Source of the DNA: Labyrinthula sp. Ha
Taxonomy: Eukaryota; Sar; Bigyra; Labyrinthulida; Labyrinthulaceae
Length of the DNA stretch: 64,000 nt
Assembly: GCA_015227615.1 (NCBI GenBank)
Contig: JAALGZ010000008.1
Span: forward strand, 1,054,001-1,118,000
Direction: 5' to 3'
Shown piece by piece: positions 43,566 through 53,882 of this stretch. Both the position numbers and the translations under genes were made by a program. How positions within the stretch are numbered: the stretch's first letter is position 1; every line of letters starts with the position of its first letter. The notes beneath the pieces were generated by a model. It worked only from the letters and a program-made list of their open reading frames with translations, searched no databases and was not told the DNA's origin.

Positions 43566-46346
43566 ATGCTGAAGAGAAAACGAAATGATCAAACTGAAAC
43601 TGAAACTGAAAACATTAATTATAATGAAATATCAGACGATGTTGATTCAGTAGACCTTGGGAGTGTGTTTGATCTACTTCTTACGGAAGGGCGAGACAAT
43701 CTAGGAAGCCCGAAGACGGAACGAATATATTCAAAAACCGGCAACTGCAATGTGTATGAAGATCATGACGAAACTCAATATAAAAAGTATGTAACACCAG
43801 AAAAACCAAAGATTTTATATGTCAACAAAATATCACCTCAACAAGAAATACGTTCTGATATCATTCATCAACCGCTTTTCAAAAGGAAACTTAACTTATC
43901 TCCCAAATTCAGCGTCAACAAAAAAAGAAAAAAGGAGAAAATTAACGACTATACATTTATTAAGGAGAATTTATCATCTAATGGAAATTTTATTGTGAAT
44001 ACTTTTGAAAACAAAATAAGTATTGCATACGCACGAAAGACGAGAATGAAACAAACGGTAAGGGTTAAAAGTTTACCACCTTTGATAATTAGACCTCCGT
44101 TCAATAAAAAAGATATCTTAGTCAGTTTAGAAAAGTTAACGTATTTGGAATTGTTGGCATATTCTATGTTACATATATGGAAGAAACCTTGTATAATATA
44201 TAATAATAAGAATAATCACTCATGGAAAAATATAATATTAGAAATAGAGAATGTGCTTGGAGAAAACCAGAATAAGCAAATAGAAAAAAAATATATTAAA
44301 TATTTGAGAAACTTAGAAACATACTTACACATAGAAAATTGTTTCGTTTCTCTGTGTTTTGAGTTGAAAGCAAATCACAAAGAGAAATTACTACGGATAA
44401 AGCCTGCAAATAGTTGTAGTAACAATATTATGCAACTTGTATTCTTACCAAAGAAAAGTTGTAAAAGTGCATCAAAGGAGGAGAGAATGAAAGTGAGAGC
44501 TGATTTCTATGTTTCTTCAAAGTTTTATGATTCCGAAGTGCTTAGTAATAGTTGGCTAAAACAAGATTTGGAAGTTTTGTGTTGCATAGTAGAGAGCTTG
44601 ATCTCAGAGGAATTTACTTTGCAAAATAAGAGTTATGTATTCAGACATATTGCTGTTCTTATTCGAGATGAGTTGAAAGTTCTAGAAAATCGAAAACTCT
44701 GCGAAGAAAAATTTAAGAGAGATTTTCAGCTCTTGCTTGTTGCGCTCTTTCAAAAATACTCTATACTAGGAGCTCACGATGATCTCGTTGCATTTGCCAA
44801 GAAGCAGCAGGAGGACATTAATAGTTCCACTGATGGGGTGAAACCACGCTTACAAGCTAAATATCAAAGTCATCTTTTTTCAATGCTTGCAGACCATAAA
44901 CGTGCAAAGATTGAGCGATACAAGGCTACAGTTAGGAAATATAAAGAGTATCATAGAGACGTTTTTGTTAAGGAATTTATGGATGACATTGCAAATATGG
45001 TAGAAAACAAGTTAGATCCTAAACCCGTACCTGCAGGTTGCCGTGTCGATCGCCCTCAACTACTGACAAACTTTCCTGAAGCACAGAGAGAGGTACTGGA
45101 AGCTGAATTTTGGCAAATTATCCTTCTTCTTAGTGAAGCTCTGTTCGAACTCAAACCAAGTTTGAAAAGGTCTCCTCATACTAATAAGGTTAGATTGAAA
45201 GAAATTATGTTAAACACCGACTTTTCTAAGTACAAAGCCAGGATTCCCATGAGGCTCTTTCATAAGAGGGACTGTTTTTCCCATTCATTGCTTGGATTGA
45301 ACTTGAGAACTGCTAAAATTATTTATCCTGATGAGGAACTGTCTCAGGTTTCAGAAGATGAACTCAAGGTGAAGACAATTGAATGGTGTTTTACTGAAGA
45401 TAATTTGCCAGAGGATTATCAAGTAAAACAAGCTCCTTGGGAAGTTTATTGTAATAGGCGTCAACGGAAAATCAAACTTTATTCATTTGGTGTTAGAACG
45501 CATGTAAACGTCTTCACAGAGAACGAATTGAAAGAAATTGAAGATAATGTTGATTCTGTAGAGGAAACGTTTTCAACGTCATTAAAAGAACTTCAGCAAG
45601 AAAAGGTGAACGATAAACTAGCTTCTGTCCAGCGATTAAATAACACGCTACATGTATCAACCTCCTTCAACAGAAAAACTAGGATAAAAATGTTCTTCAA
45701 ATATAGATACATTTGGGCAGGCCAAAGGTCTAAAGAGGAAATAGCATTTAACAATAGAACACACTTTGCCCAGGGAATACGAGCTGATGCAATTCCAGCA
45801 CCTTCTTTTATGAAAGGTGTATTGGATCACGTGGTTAAGAAGGGTGTCCTAAGACCCCGTTCATCCGTCTGCACTGAAGCAGAGAATAGTGATTATATGG
45901 TTAACTGTGTAGTTAACGATATGGTAAACTTCTTTGAGAAGAGGGAGTTGGGATATGTCGTTCCAGTTTCTGATGTAAACTCATTTGCTGTGAATGTATA
46001 TCACGACAGTTCGACTGGTTTAAGCCAGCACTTTGATGACGCAGATAGATTTGGCAGACATATAGTTTCACTTAGATTATTTTCTGACTCGAGACTTAGT
46101 TTTGGTTGTCAAGGACTTGGATTTTTAAATGGTTTATGTATAGTTGATATGCCAAGAGGGAGTATTCAAGTATTAGATAATGAGTCTTACGCAGGAAGAA
46201 AAGTCAAACATAGTGTTCGTCCAGCAGACTTGACAGGAAAAAATGGAGTATTGCTCCTCAGAGAAATAAGAGCACAAAATGCCAGAACTGCTGAAGAGTA
46301 TGAAAATGACTTATTTAACAAGGCTTTTGCAAAGCTAAATGTATAG
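43566..46346 (+). CDS. ALKBH5-like Fe(II)/2-oxoglutarate dioxygenase with long N-terminal extension, 926 aa
   Basis: The C-terminal domain (about 640-910) matches AlkB-family dioxygenases and most resembles ALKBH5-type RNA m6A demethylases: HIVSLRLFSDSRLSFG, a PRGS turn, and KHSVRPADL then LLLREI. The iron-binding triad is H822-x-D824...H882; the spacing from first to last His (60) equals that in ALKBH5. A basic segment before it (RKTRIKMFFKYRYIWAGQR, near 695-715) may bind nucleic acid. The N-terminal 600 residues match nothing I know and are helical and basic, starting MLKRKRND; ALKBH5 itself is only about 395 residues. The frame opens with TTG five codons earlier, so the ATG at 43,566 is preferred. 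Substrate (RNA m6A, DNA or protein) cannot be told from sequence. Confidence 0.78.
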   Translation: MLKRKRNDQTETETENINYNEISDDVDSVDLGSVFDLLLTEGRDNLGSPKTERIYSKTGNCNVYEDHDETQYKKYVTPEKPKILYVNKISPQQEIRSDIIHQPLFKRKLNLSPKFSVNKKRKKEKINDYTFIKENLSSNGNFIVNTFENKISIAYARKTRMKQTVRVKSLPPLIIRPPFNKKDILVSLEKLTYLELLAYSMLHIWKKPCIIYNNKNNHSWKNIILEIENVLGENQNKQIEKKYIKYLRNLETYLHIENCFVSLCFELKANHKEKLLRIKPANSCSNNIMQLVFLPKKSCKSASKEERMKVRADFYVSSKFYDSEVLSNSWLKQDLEVLCCIVESLISEEFTLQNKSYVFRHIAVLIRDELKVLENRKLCEEKFKRDFQLLLVALFQKYSILGAHDDLVAFAKKQQEDINSSTDGVKPRLQAKYQSHLFSMLADHKRAKIERYKATVRKYKEYHRDVFVKEFMDDIANMVENKLDPKPVPAGCRVDRPQLLTNFPEAQREVLEAEFWQIILLLSEALFELKPSLKRSPHTNKVRLKEIMLNTDFSKYKARIPMRLFHKRDCFSHSLLGLNLRTAKIIYPDEELSQVSEDELKVKTIEWCFTEDNLPEDYQVKQAPWEVYCNRRQRKIKLYSFGVRTHVNVFTENELKEIEDNVDSVEETFSTSLKELQQEKVNDKLASVQRLNNTLHVSTSFNRKTRIKMFFKYRYIWAGQRSKEEIAFNNRTHFAQGIRADAIPAPSFMKGVLDHVVKKGVLRPRSSVCTEAENSDYMVNCVVNDMVNFFEKRELGYVVPVSDVNSFAVNVYHDSSTGLSQHFDDADRFGRHIVSLRLFSDSRLSFGCQGLGFLNGLCIVDMPRGSIQVLDNESYAGRKVKHSVRPADLTGKNGVLLLREIRAQNARTAEEYENDLFNKAFAKLNV

Positions 46347-46891
46347 ACTTAAGCAGTGAATTCTTGTTCTATTTATAGAATAAAGCCCACAGCTTCTCTT
46401 AACATCTAGTATATTGGGCGTACAGCTTATATATTGACAGCTGATTTGTTAAACTAAGTCCTTGGTTCTATGGAAGAGAGCTATAAACTTGAAATAAATG
46501 GTTTTTCTAAGATAAAAATATTTTATTCAATACGTATTAAGGGTTTATTCTCTATTGAAACCTTAGGTAAAATAAATCAATATAAGAACAATAAAAAGAA
46601 CTTGTGGTATCTTCTAGTGAAAACAAATATGGATTTTTGTTTCACCAAAGACTTAATTATCTGTTTGAGTGTAAGATTGTTCTTTTGCTCACTATTATTA
46701 GAAAAGAAATACAATCAGAGAATCCAAAGCTTGACATGGTTCTTGAATCAATCGATGAGGTCTAATAAGATGAAGAAATAGAAATAATTTTATTTTATTA
46801 GATATGGCAAGAATTGTTTAAGATATCTCAAACAATACTGAAGAAAAAAAACTACTATTTTTGTTATTCTTTTTGAACAAAATCTTTTAGT
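46347..46891. other. intergenic region with a doubtful 103-codon frame
   Basis: A plus-strand frame at 46,470-46,781 starts with ATG and contains sequences that look like 31-33 nt introns (46,535-46,567 and about 46,671-46,701), but no splice choice gives a convincing family. It is probably a 3' region of the ALKBH5-like gene or a short relic. Nothing else is seen. Confidence 0.3.
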
Positions 46892-47425
46892 TTATAAATT
46901 CCTTTGTAACACTTTAGAAAAGCATTCTTCAAAAACTCTGCTAACATTAAAACCAGTATTAGCACTTGCCTCTATATATATTGCCGAGTGAGTTCTTGCT
47001 AACTCACGTCCTTCATTTGTTTTAACTAATCTGTTTGGTTTGTCTACTTTGTTTGCAACAAGAATTTTAGCTTTCGCAGTTTTTCTTTTATCTATTTCAT
47101 TTATCCAATTTGTAACTTCATTAAAACTAGCTCTATTTGAACAATCATACACAATAATCCAACTTTCTATTTCATTTAAAAATTCATTTCTTGTTTCTTT
47201 ATAGTCTTGATCACCTATTTATAATTAAGAGTAAACAATACCAGAAAAGTCGAAAAAGTTTATTTTTATACATTGATTGTCAATTATTTCTGAACGTACA
47301 CCAAAATCAACACCAATAGTAGCAATATATTTAGATATAAAACGTTCTTCACAATATCTTTTTATAAGACAGCTCTTTCCAGTATATTGTGAACCAATTG
47401 AACCAATTTTCACTCTTTTTAACAT
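46892..47425 (-). CDS. Rab-like small GTPase of the RBJ/DNAJC27 type, one 27 nt intron
   Basis: Exons are 47,425-47,242 and 47,214-46,892, separated by a 27 nt GT-AG intron at 47,215-47,241 that splits a Gly codon. The product is 168 residues. Motifs: P-loop GSQYTGKS (11-18), switch I ATIGVDFG, G3 DFSGDQDY, G4 ANKVDK and G5 EASANTG. The run KSCLIKRYCEERFISKYIATIGVD is close to animal DNAJC27/RBJ, which also has DMAG in place of the usual DTAG. There is no J domain and no C-terminal Cys for prenylation (it ends VLQRNL), so membrane anchoring is unlikely. The G3 motif lacks the catalytic Gln at the usual place, suggesting slow GTP hydrolysis. An upstream in-frame extension with a hydrophobic run is probably leader sequence. 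RBJ-type GTPases are linked to MAPK signalling and cilia in animals. Confidence 0.88.
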
Positions 47426-50400
47426 TTTAAAACTATATTTAACTCCCAAAAAAGCACATAAAAAGAATAAAAAAAGTGTTTTAAACAGATACAATAGAAT
47501 AAAAAATATATATAATCTTGAGTAGGTGTTCTCTTTCTCTGATAATGTATTGAATATATATCCTTTACTCTGTATTCTCTACTCTAGAAGAGATACTACA
47601 AGAAAAAATTTTTCTACTTCTCTTCATAAAAAGCAATGGATATAATATTTTAAGACCAATGTTTATGAAAAACCTACTGTAAACTAAAACACCGCCTTCT
47701 CCAGTTGAACTTTGAGATTATGCATCGAGTTCTCTTGATTCTTGTACATATTCCTAGTGACGTCATTATATAGAAACATATTGCAAAGTATCAAATATAT
47801 CAGAATACTTCAATGAGACATTACTAAGACAAACTCAATTTTGAAACTCATTTATTCATTATAAAGCTAGAATCAAAATAATTTCTTACTCTATGGACCC
47901 AAAACATCTACATAGCTGATAAGTTGCATATTAATAACTGGTTCGTGCAGTAAATATATTCATGTTCATACGCAAGAGTTGTCAAATGCCAGTTTTATAA
48001 TATTAAGTGATGCACAGCTCACATGTAGAAACTAATGTTCACCAAAATTTTTTAAAAACTACTCGGGCTTACACTTAGAAAAGAAAGAATTTTGTAGGGT
48101 AATATTTACCTACGAATCAAAGATGAAAGGAGGTTCTAGAACAATGAAGCCATATTTCGAAATGCTAAAAGTTACAATAATGTAGATCTGAAGAGCTACA
48201 ATATATTTTTACTGGTGAAACTCCATGAAACGGGTTTAATGGTCAAAATTTGGTTTGGAGCATACGTACCGCCATGGAAAAATGAGACCAACATTGGAAA
48301 ACCTCGGGTCGAGATTCATGCATAGGACTATGTCCAAGAACTTATTATTAATTAAGCATTCACTTTCGTTCCACTTATTGCCCAATTCTTTAATTTTAAT
48401 CAAACCAGCATAAGGTATTGCTTCAGGGTAAATTGGCACAGCTAAGGTTCATAGTTTCAAATATATGCCAAAACAATACTCTCAGTAAATTCTAGGTTGT
48501 GTCCATATCCATTACTACCTGAATTGAACTGTTTACAGAGAATAACCCGTCATTAAAAAATTTTACCTTTTCTTCAAGTTGAGGTCCTTTTTCCGATTAC
48601 TGCATTCATTTTTCAATTTGCTTTCTTTTTAAGAAAGTATCTGTGTAACAATCATGGCCGCTACGCAAATACCTTTTTTCATTTAGATCTTAGAGTTATT
48701 TACTATCAGAGCCAAAGAAAGTGATAAACATATTATCTGTAAAGCTAGTTTTATATACATTGAGTTGATTTTATGCTGCAGGGTATTAGCTAAAGGTCTG
48801 ATTTCATTGGGAGGGGTGCAATATGAGACAGTACAGACGGCTCCACTCTCGTAGCTCGGTGTATCAGCGTAAATGTCAGGAATTCCACGGTTTGTGAGAT
48901 TCCCGAATGAACCATTTGAAAATATAGGCACTGTGATCAAAATCAAAAGGTATTCTTAATGAACTGTTCGTTCCAGATCCAAGGTAAAGACCGCTTAATT
49001 TCTAATTTTAGGGTCTGTCTTATGTCATGAATTTGAAAGGTCAGCACCTATTGACAAGAACAAACTGATTTAAGCTGCACTGTGGTGATTATCCTACTTA
49101 AAGGAAAAGCCCCGGTACAGCCAAGGTGCTGCCCTAACTTTTAAGAACTAGAGAAATGGTACAGATTTTCATTTTCATTTTATTATTTTTATTCATCTAA
49201 TGGGTTCAAACAGGATGGGTTACTAGTATGGCTATTTGGAGTAAGCGAAAAGAAATACAAGGTATACCGCCCGTGACAACAACCTGCGAAGATTCTTTAG
49301 AAACTCTCCTGGTTAGAGATGATTGGTAACTACTGTCCATTTTCCTAAGTTAAATATTAAGATTAGTTGCAGCTTTGAAGTTTCTTAATCAATAGTAGTA
49401 CAAAACTAATACAGAGCTATTAAATAGATCGAATTTTTTAGTCAGGAGAGCAGAACAAATCAATCTGACTAATCTTTTGATTCTGAAAATAACACTCCTA
49501 CCATGTTATAATTAAATTGCCCGTACTGTAACATAAATTAATAAATTCTGATGTTCACCTCAGATATGACGAATATAAAACTATTATATGGGTTGTAGAA
49601 CTGCTAGGCATAGCGAAACAGTAGTCAACAAATATGAACAACACAATTATAGGCGATAGTTTTTCCTTGATAGAAATAAAATATATATGGGGTATTTAGA
49701 GTTGGGATGCTCAATCACCAGTAGTCAAGCAACATAAACTTCCGGGAGCTACTCTAATTTGAGGGAAGTAACTTCTTCAGACGAGAGTTAGATTCATCGT
49801 ACTTCATATGACACAGACATTATAGGGGAATATACAGTCATTTACCCCACTAGTAGTAACTCCTAGTTTGGGAGAAAATTATGAATGATCCATAAATTAT
49901 CATAAATTCCAAGATATTTTCTTCATGTTACGGCGAAGTACGCAGTATTTTTTTTTCTTAATTTATGCTTTGATATAAGGGATGGGAAGTCTTGCATCAA
50001 CTGTATTCTCAGATCTGTAAGAGCAATATGAAGTTTTTTCACACAAGTATTCTTGTGTACATTTTTTATTTGAATTCCGGTAATACGTAAAACTAATTTT
50101 CATCCATTTATTTCTGGATTTGCTAGGAGTAAGGCATGCTTACACATACAGTTTGCACTGTATCTCGGGGGTAGCCTCTTCTTCAAGTAGGCGTATTTAA
50201 CGAGAGTATCTTAACGAGAGCTTCTGGTGAAGAGCTCTCTCATTATCTCGCAAAACAAATATTTAGGTAAAATCCTACTCGAGAAGCTTTTGTTTTCTCG
50301 ATAAACACGCCTATCTTCAAGTGGACAAGATCCCAGTCCCCCCGGTTGACTTCTTAGAGGGGTTTTCAATAAAACAAAATAATAACATTTATATCCAGTA

Positions 50401-50742
50401 TTGATTAAAACACAAAAAAAAAGAAGTATACTCTCTATTAGCGCTAAAGTAAGGAACGTACAGGTTGAGCCCTACATTACAAGACTATTACAGAAATTTC
50501 TTGTTCTATTCTTGTATAGTTGATACGTAGTTTTATATAGAAATACATCATTTCAAGTAATCATTGATTATAACTTTTAGGAATCCAGTAAACCACTATT
50601 GTGATTCGTACTGTAATATTTTCTATAGGCGCTGTTTGTAAAGGATAAAACCTTGAGCTATTGAGGTCCTGAGTGAAATGTGACATTACCACAGGTGATA
50701 AATCCAATTCGATAGGCGATCGTGTAAACAATAACAAAGAAA
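47426..50742. other. gene-free stretch
   Basis: About 3.3 kb without a recognisable gene. The first part holds the promoter of the GTPase gene. An inverted repeat with a 90 nt central region lies at 50,189-50,312. The last 40 bp before the hydrolase gene include ATTCGATAGG, similar to the word before the 16 bp motif elsewhere. Confidence 0.5.
50189..50312. repeat. imperfect inverted repeat (foldback)
   Basis: AGGCGTATTTAACGAGA at 50,189-50,205 pairs with TCTCGATAAACACGCCT at 50,296-50,312 with 15 of 17 positions complementary. Inside it GAGCTTC (50,218-50,224) pairs with GAAGCTT (50,283-50,289) apart from one end. CTTCAAG also occurs as a direct repeat just outside each arm. This could be a small foldback element or a regulatory hairpin. 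Confidence 0.4.
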
Positions 50743-52143
50743 ATGCAAAGCATTAAACCTTTGGCTACAAAAATTTCTTCGACATTTGGCTCTTATGTTT
50801 CATTCCCAAGTTCTAACACTTTCAAAAGAATTAAGAATAATTTTAAAATTACAGTTAGTGAATGTTCTTCAGAATACGCTGCGGTTCTTTCGGCTTTCCA
50901 AGAAAATTTCCGGAAAAATAAAGAAAAAGCCGCTCAAATCAGTATTTTCTGTAGAAATAAAAGAGTTTTAAATATATCTGGCATTTCAGAAGATTTCAAG
51001 CCAGAAAATTTCAACACAAACAGTCTAAATGTCATTCATTCTTCTGGAAAAGTTATTGAAAGCTTAATTCTAGCGTATGTTTTACAAAATCAAAAGCAAG
51101 AAAAAAAATATTCATATGATTCAAAAATTTCAGCCGTTTGGCCTGAGTTTGCAGTTAACGGAAAAGAAAATATAACAATAACTGACCTGATGAAACACGA
51201 CGGTGGATTACCATACTTTGAGAGTATACAACGCAGGATACGAAATAAATATTTAGGGGATGAAAAAGAGTTCTCAAAAGAACTTGCTGAGCAAAAACCT
51301 ATTTGGTTACATAAAAATACTGCTTATCTAAAAGAAAAATGCCGTATTTATCATGCTCAAACTCGAGGTTTCTACTTGAATGAAATAATCAAAAGAATTG
51401 ATGAAAAGAAAAGATCTCTGGGAAGAATCTTTGAAGAAGAAATTGTTCCTGAACTTGAAAATCAAAATATTATAATTGGAATTAGAAGTTTATCTCCAGA
51501 TCGAAAATATTTAGAAAAACAAATATACAATTCAAAGTTTTTTTACCTATATCAAGATATAAAGAAAATAATTGATCATAAAAGAGGAAAACGAGATCCA
51601 AATGGAAAAGATCTCCCTTCTTTCTTAATGTCACAAAATAATAGTACAGTTTCATTCATGCAGTTTAATGCAGTGGCTTCAACTTATTATTATCCTTTTA
51701 TGTTCAATATAGATAATTTTCAACATGAAGCTTCAAGCTATAATATTCTTTCTTCTGCAGATTGCTTATCATCCATAATACAAAAATTTATATTTGAGAA
51801 AAATAAAATACTTTCAGATAAAAGTATAAAAGATTTGCTTTCGCTAGATGATGAATCTAGAAAGTTCGATTATGTTATGGGTTATGAAACTATTTTTACT
51901 AAAGGTGGATTATGTTTATTTGAGTCACATGATGATAAATCAAAACCACAAAGATATTTGGATGAAGTTGATGGGTTTTATGGTTGGGGTGGATATGGAG
52001 GAAGTGCATTAATCTTCGACATGGAAAAGAAGTTAGTTATAAGTTATGTTCCAGCTGGATTGCGTTTATTAAGTGCTTTTGGAGTATCAGATGAACGATT
52101 TATAAATTTATTACCTGGAATAGTTAAAGCTAGTCATATTTAA
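50743..52143 (+). CDS. beta-lactamase-fold serine hydrolase (LACT/LACTB class), 466 aa
   Basis: This belongs to the serine beta-lactamase-like family (class C / penicillin-binding fold) that eukaryotes use as hydrolases. Nucleophile motif SSGK at 100-103 (S100 and K103), HDGGLP at 152-157, YHAQTRGF at 203-210 giving the catalytic Tyr, and a C-terminal GWGGYGGSALIFD (414-426) in place of the usual HTG/KTG box. The order and spacing match nematode and protist LACT proteins, which carry the same TRG...E...R pattern after the Tyr. A short N-terminal basic/Ser-rich segment could be a mitochondrial presequence, but this is uncertain. The substrate is unknown. The stop codon overlaps the 3' end of the convergent membrane-protein gene by 14 bp. 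Confidence 0.85.
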   Translation: MQSIKPLATKISSTFGSYVSFPSSNTFKRIKNNFKITVSECSSEYAAVLSAFQENFRKNKEKAAQISIFCRNKRVLNISGISEDFKPENFNTNSLNVIHSSGKVIESLILAYVLQNQKQEKKYSYDSKISAVWPEFAVNGKENITITDLMKHDGGLPYFESIQRRIRNKYLGDEKEFSKELAEQKPIWLHKNTAYLKEKCRIYHAQTRGFYLNEIIKRIDEKKRSLGRIFEEEIVPELENQNIIIGIRSLSPDRKYLEKQIYNSKFFYLYQDIKKIIDHKRGKRDPNGKDLPSFLMSQNNSTVSFMQFNAVASTYYYPFMFNIDNFQHEASSYNILSSADCLSSIIQKFIFEKNKILSDKSIKDLLSLDDESRKFDYVMGYETIFTKGGLCLFESHDDKSKPQRYLDEVDGFYGWGGYGGSALIFDMEKKLVISYVPAGLRLLSAFGVSDERFINLLPGIVKASHI

Positions 52144-53305
52144 CTCTAGTACGTGAAAATACTTTAGAGGCTAGACTAAACATAGAATCAAAAATAAGAA
52201 GCAATAGTTTCATAAAAAAAGAAACAGCAACTGACTCAGCAAATAAGATTCCAATTATTCCTGTGATTGTAGATAAATAAAACAAACACAAGTGGAAAAT
52301 ACCAACTCCTCTATTGTCACCTTTATACTCGAATATTAAATCCATTTCTTTATCAATTGTTTCCCAAGATCCGTATAAGTAATGAGTTCCTAATGCATAC
52401 AATGTATAATTTCTAAATCCAAACAAGCCAGCAACTACAAACTCTGTAAAGCGAGGTAAATGAATGGAAAAAGATAATTTCAAGACAATCTCCAATATTA
52501 TTATTAGTATAAACAGGAAAACGGGAAAAGTGATTAATGAATAAGTAATATCGACAAGTTTATGCACTCTCTTTATCGATACAAGTTCTTGATAATTACC
52601 TTCTAGTTTATTACAAAGAGTTTCAATCTCTTCAAAATAAATTTCGTCATTTGATTCAACGGCTAGTTGTAAATTTCTAGAAAAACTTAGCTGAAGTGAT
52701 TGAGCCGTTAAGAAAAGAGAAGTTTTTTCTGCTGATAAATCAGAAAATGAATTTAAGAAGCTTTGAAAGTGTTGCACGAAAATCCCTCTTTTTCTTGTTT
52801 GCCTTAGTTGGTTGTCTTCAGGAAGAGAATCAATTATGGCAATTGAAAGGGTGTCAAAAGATGTAAGAAGTTCTGAAACATACTGGTTGCAAGATAGAAA
52901 CTGCAATTTATTCTTGGATTCAATTGCTTCAGTTATTTCTTCAAATGTTACGTTCAAAGGAGCAAGTGAGTTAAAATCCGCGTCATTAAAGGGAAAGGAG
53001 AGCTGATGAAAGTTGTGTCTGTGAGGAGCCACAAAAAAATTATCAAAACCAATGTTATCGAAAAAAGGAATTTCAGGAAATAAAGAAATACATTCTTCAT
53101 TTTGTGGGTCAAATGTACTTTCTTCAAGAGAATTAACAAATCCAATTTTACATGAACCAAATTTGATTGTATAAAGTGGCAAAGCAGCATTATAAATAGC
53201 AAATCCACTAAAAAGCAAAACAGGCATTAGAAATATATGGGGAGCTATGTAATATGAAGTTACATCAGTCTCGTGTAATTCTTTTGGTACTACTTTTGTT
53301 TTCAT
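52130..53305 (-). CDS. multi-pass membrane protein of unknown family, 391 aa
   Basis: I do not recognise this family. The start is taken at the ATG at 53,305; the frame opens five codons earlier with TTG. Hydrophobic segments lie near residues 23-45, 258-282, about 300-318 and 335-375, so four or five transmembrane helices are likely. Between the first two lies a soluble loop of roughly 210 residues with several Cys and predicted helices (NVTFEEITEAIESKNKL is one), which would sit on one side of the membrane. The layout of TM1, long helical loop, then a TM cluster recalls receptors or tweety-like channels, but no motif fixes this. Its 3' end overlaps the hydrolase gene by 14 bp on the opposite strand. 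Confidence 0.7.
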   Translation of the reverse strand: MKTKVVPKELHETDVTSYYIAPHIFLMPVLLFSGFAIYNAALPLYTIKFGSCKIGFVNSLEESTFDPQNEECISLFPEIPFFDNIGFDNFFVAPHRHNFHQLSFPFNDADFNSLAPLNVTFEEITEAIESKNKLQFLSCNQYVSELLTSFDTLSIAIIDSLPEDNQLRQTRKRGIFVQHFQSFLNSFSDLSAEKTSLFLTAQSLQLSFSRNLQLAVESNDEIYFEEIETLCNKLEGNYQELVSIKRVHKLVDITYSLITFPVFLFILIIILEIVLKLSFSIHLPRFTEFVVAGLFGFRNYTLYALGTHYLYGSWETIDKEMDLIFEYKGDNRGVGIFHLCLFYLSTITGIIGILFAESVAVSFFMKLLLLIFDSMFSLASKVFSRTRVKYD

Positions 53306-53878
53306 ATTTGTTTTGCTCAAGCTTCTGAACCATTGTTCCCTGCTGATTAACCATACTCCAACAGGGTTAATACTGAATAATATACATGATGATTACTCTA
53401 AATTGAATTTTACTTTTTGTTTACTCTATATATGATAAGTTTACTCTTGTGGGTCTTTTTGTGCAGTTTGATAAATAGCAGTTGGGCTAAAAAAACAAAC
53501 GAAATAAGAAATGGGTATGTTTTGCATGATTCCCCCCAAAATGAAGAGTTTAGAGAAAAAGTAATATCTGTATACAAACACTATTGTTTAGAAAGAAAAA
53601 TATTCTTCGGTTACAACAATAGATTAACAGTTATTGTACATGAACAAGATGTTATGAAAAGACTTTTTTTCTGGTGTGTCCAGACTTTGGCTCTAGTTAA
53701 TGAAGTAACTGTGAAGTTTATTCAGAAGAAAATTTCTCGCATTAAGATTCAGAACATGTGTCTTAATCTATTCCTGCAATCTTATGGTTGAGACACAAGT
53801 GTCCTGGTTATTTATTCTAACTACTTTTTTATCGCGCATTAACACGTAATCTGACAGTCATAAGCGAAGCCATAATTC
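53306..53878. other. spacer between membrane-protein gene and retroelement
   Basis: This holds the promoter of the minus-strand membrane protein and a 119-codon plus-strand frame listed separately. The retroelement inserted just after it, so transcription of that small frame may run towards the element's 3' LTR. Confidence 0.4.
53432..53791 (+). CDS. possible small secreted protein, 119 aa
   Basis: The frame begins at ATG 53,432 with a good signal-peptide pattern: a hydrophobic core (ISLLLWVFLCSLI) ending NSSWA, followed by a hydrophilic mature part with Lys/Arg/Glu. Codon use resembles neighbouring genes more than it does the gaps. I find no family. It may be a short gene, or a 5' exon of a gene interrupted by the retroelement 90 bp further on. 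Confidence is low because a frame of this length can occur by chance. Confidence 0.3.
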   Translation: MISLLLWVFLCSLINSSWAKKTNEIRNGYVLHDSPQNEEFREKVISVYKHYCLERKIFFGYNNRLTVIVHEQDVMKRLFFWCVQTLALVNEVTVKFIQKKISRIKIQNMCLNLFLQSYG

Positions 53879-53882
53879 ACAG
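53879..53882 (+). repeat. target site duplication ACAG, left
   Basis: ACAG immediately left of the 3' LTR is repeated at 61,767-61,770 immediately right of the 5' LTR. A 4-5 bp duplication is usual for Ty3/Gypsy integration. Confidence 0.65.

Noticed and set aside
46470-46781. Fragment of ornithine decarboxylase (IFYSIRK.., ..MDFCFTK.., PKLDMVL in another frame)
   Set aside because: The likeness to PFYAVKC and GFDCASK is loose. It needs two frames and no splice choice joins them, so it is most likely chance.
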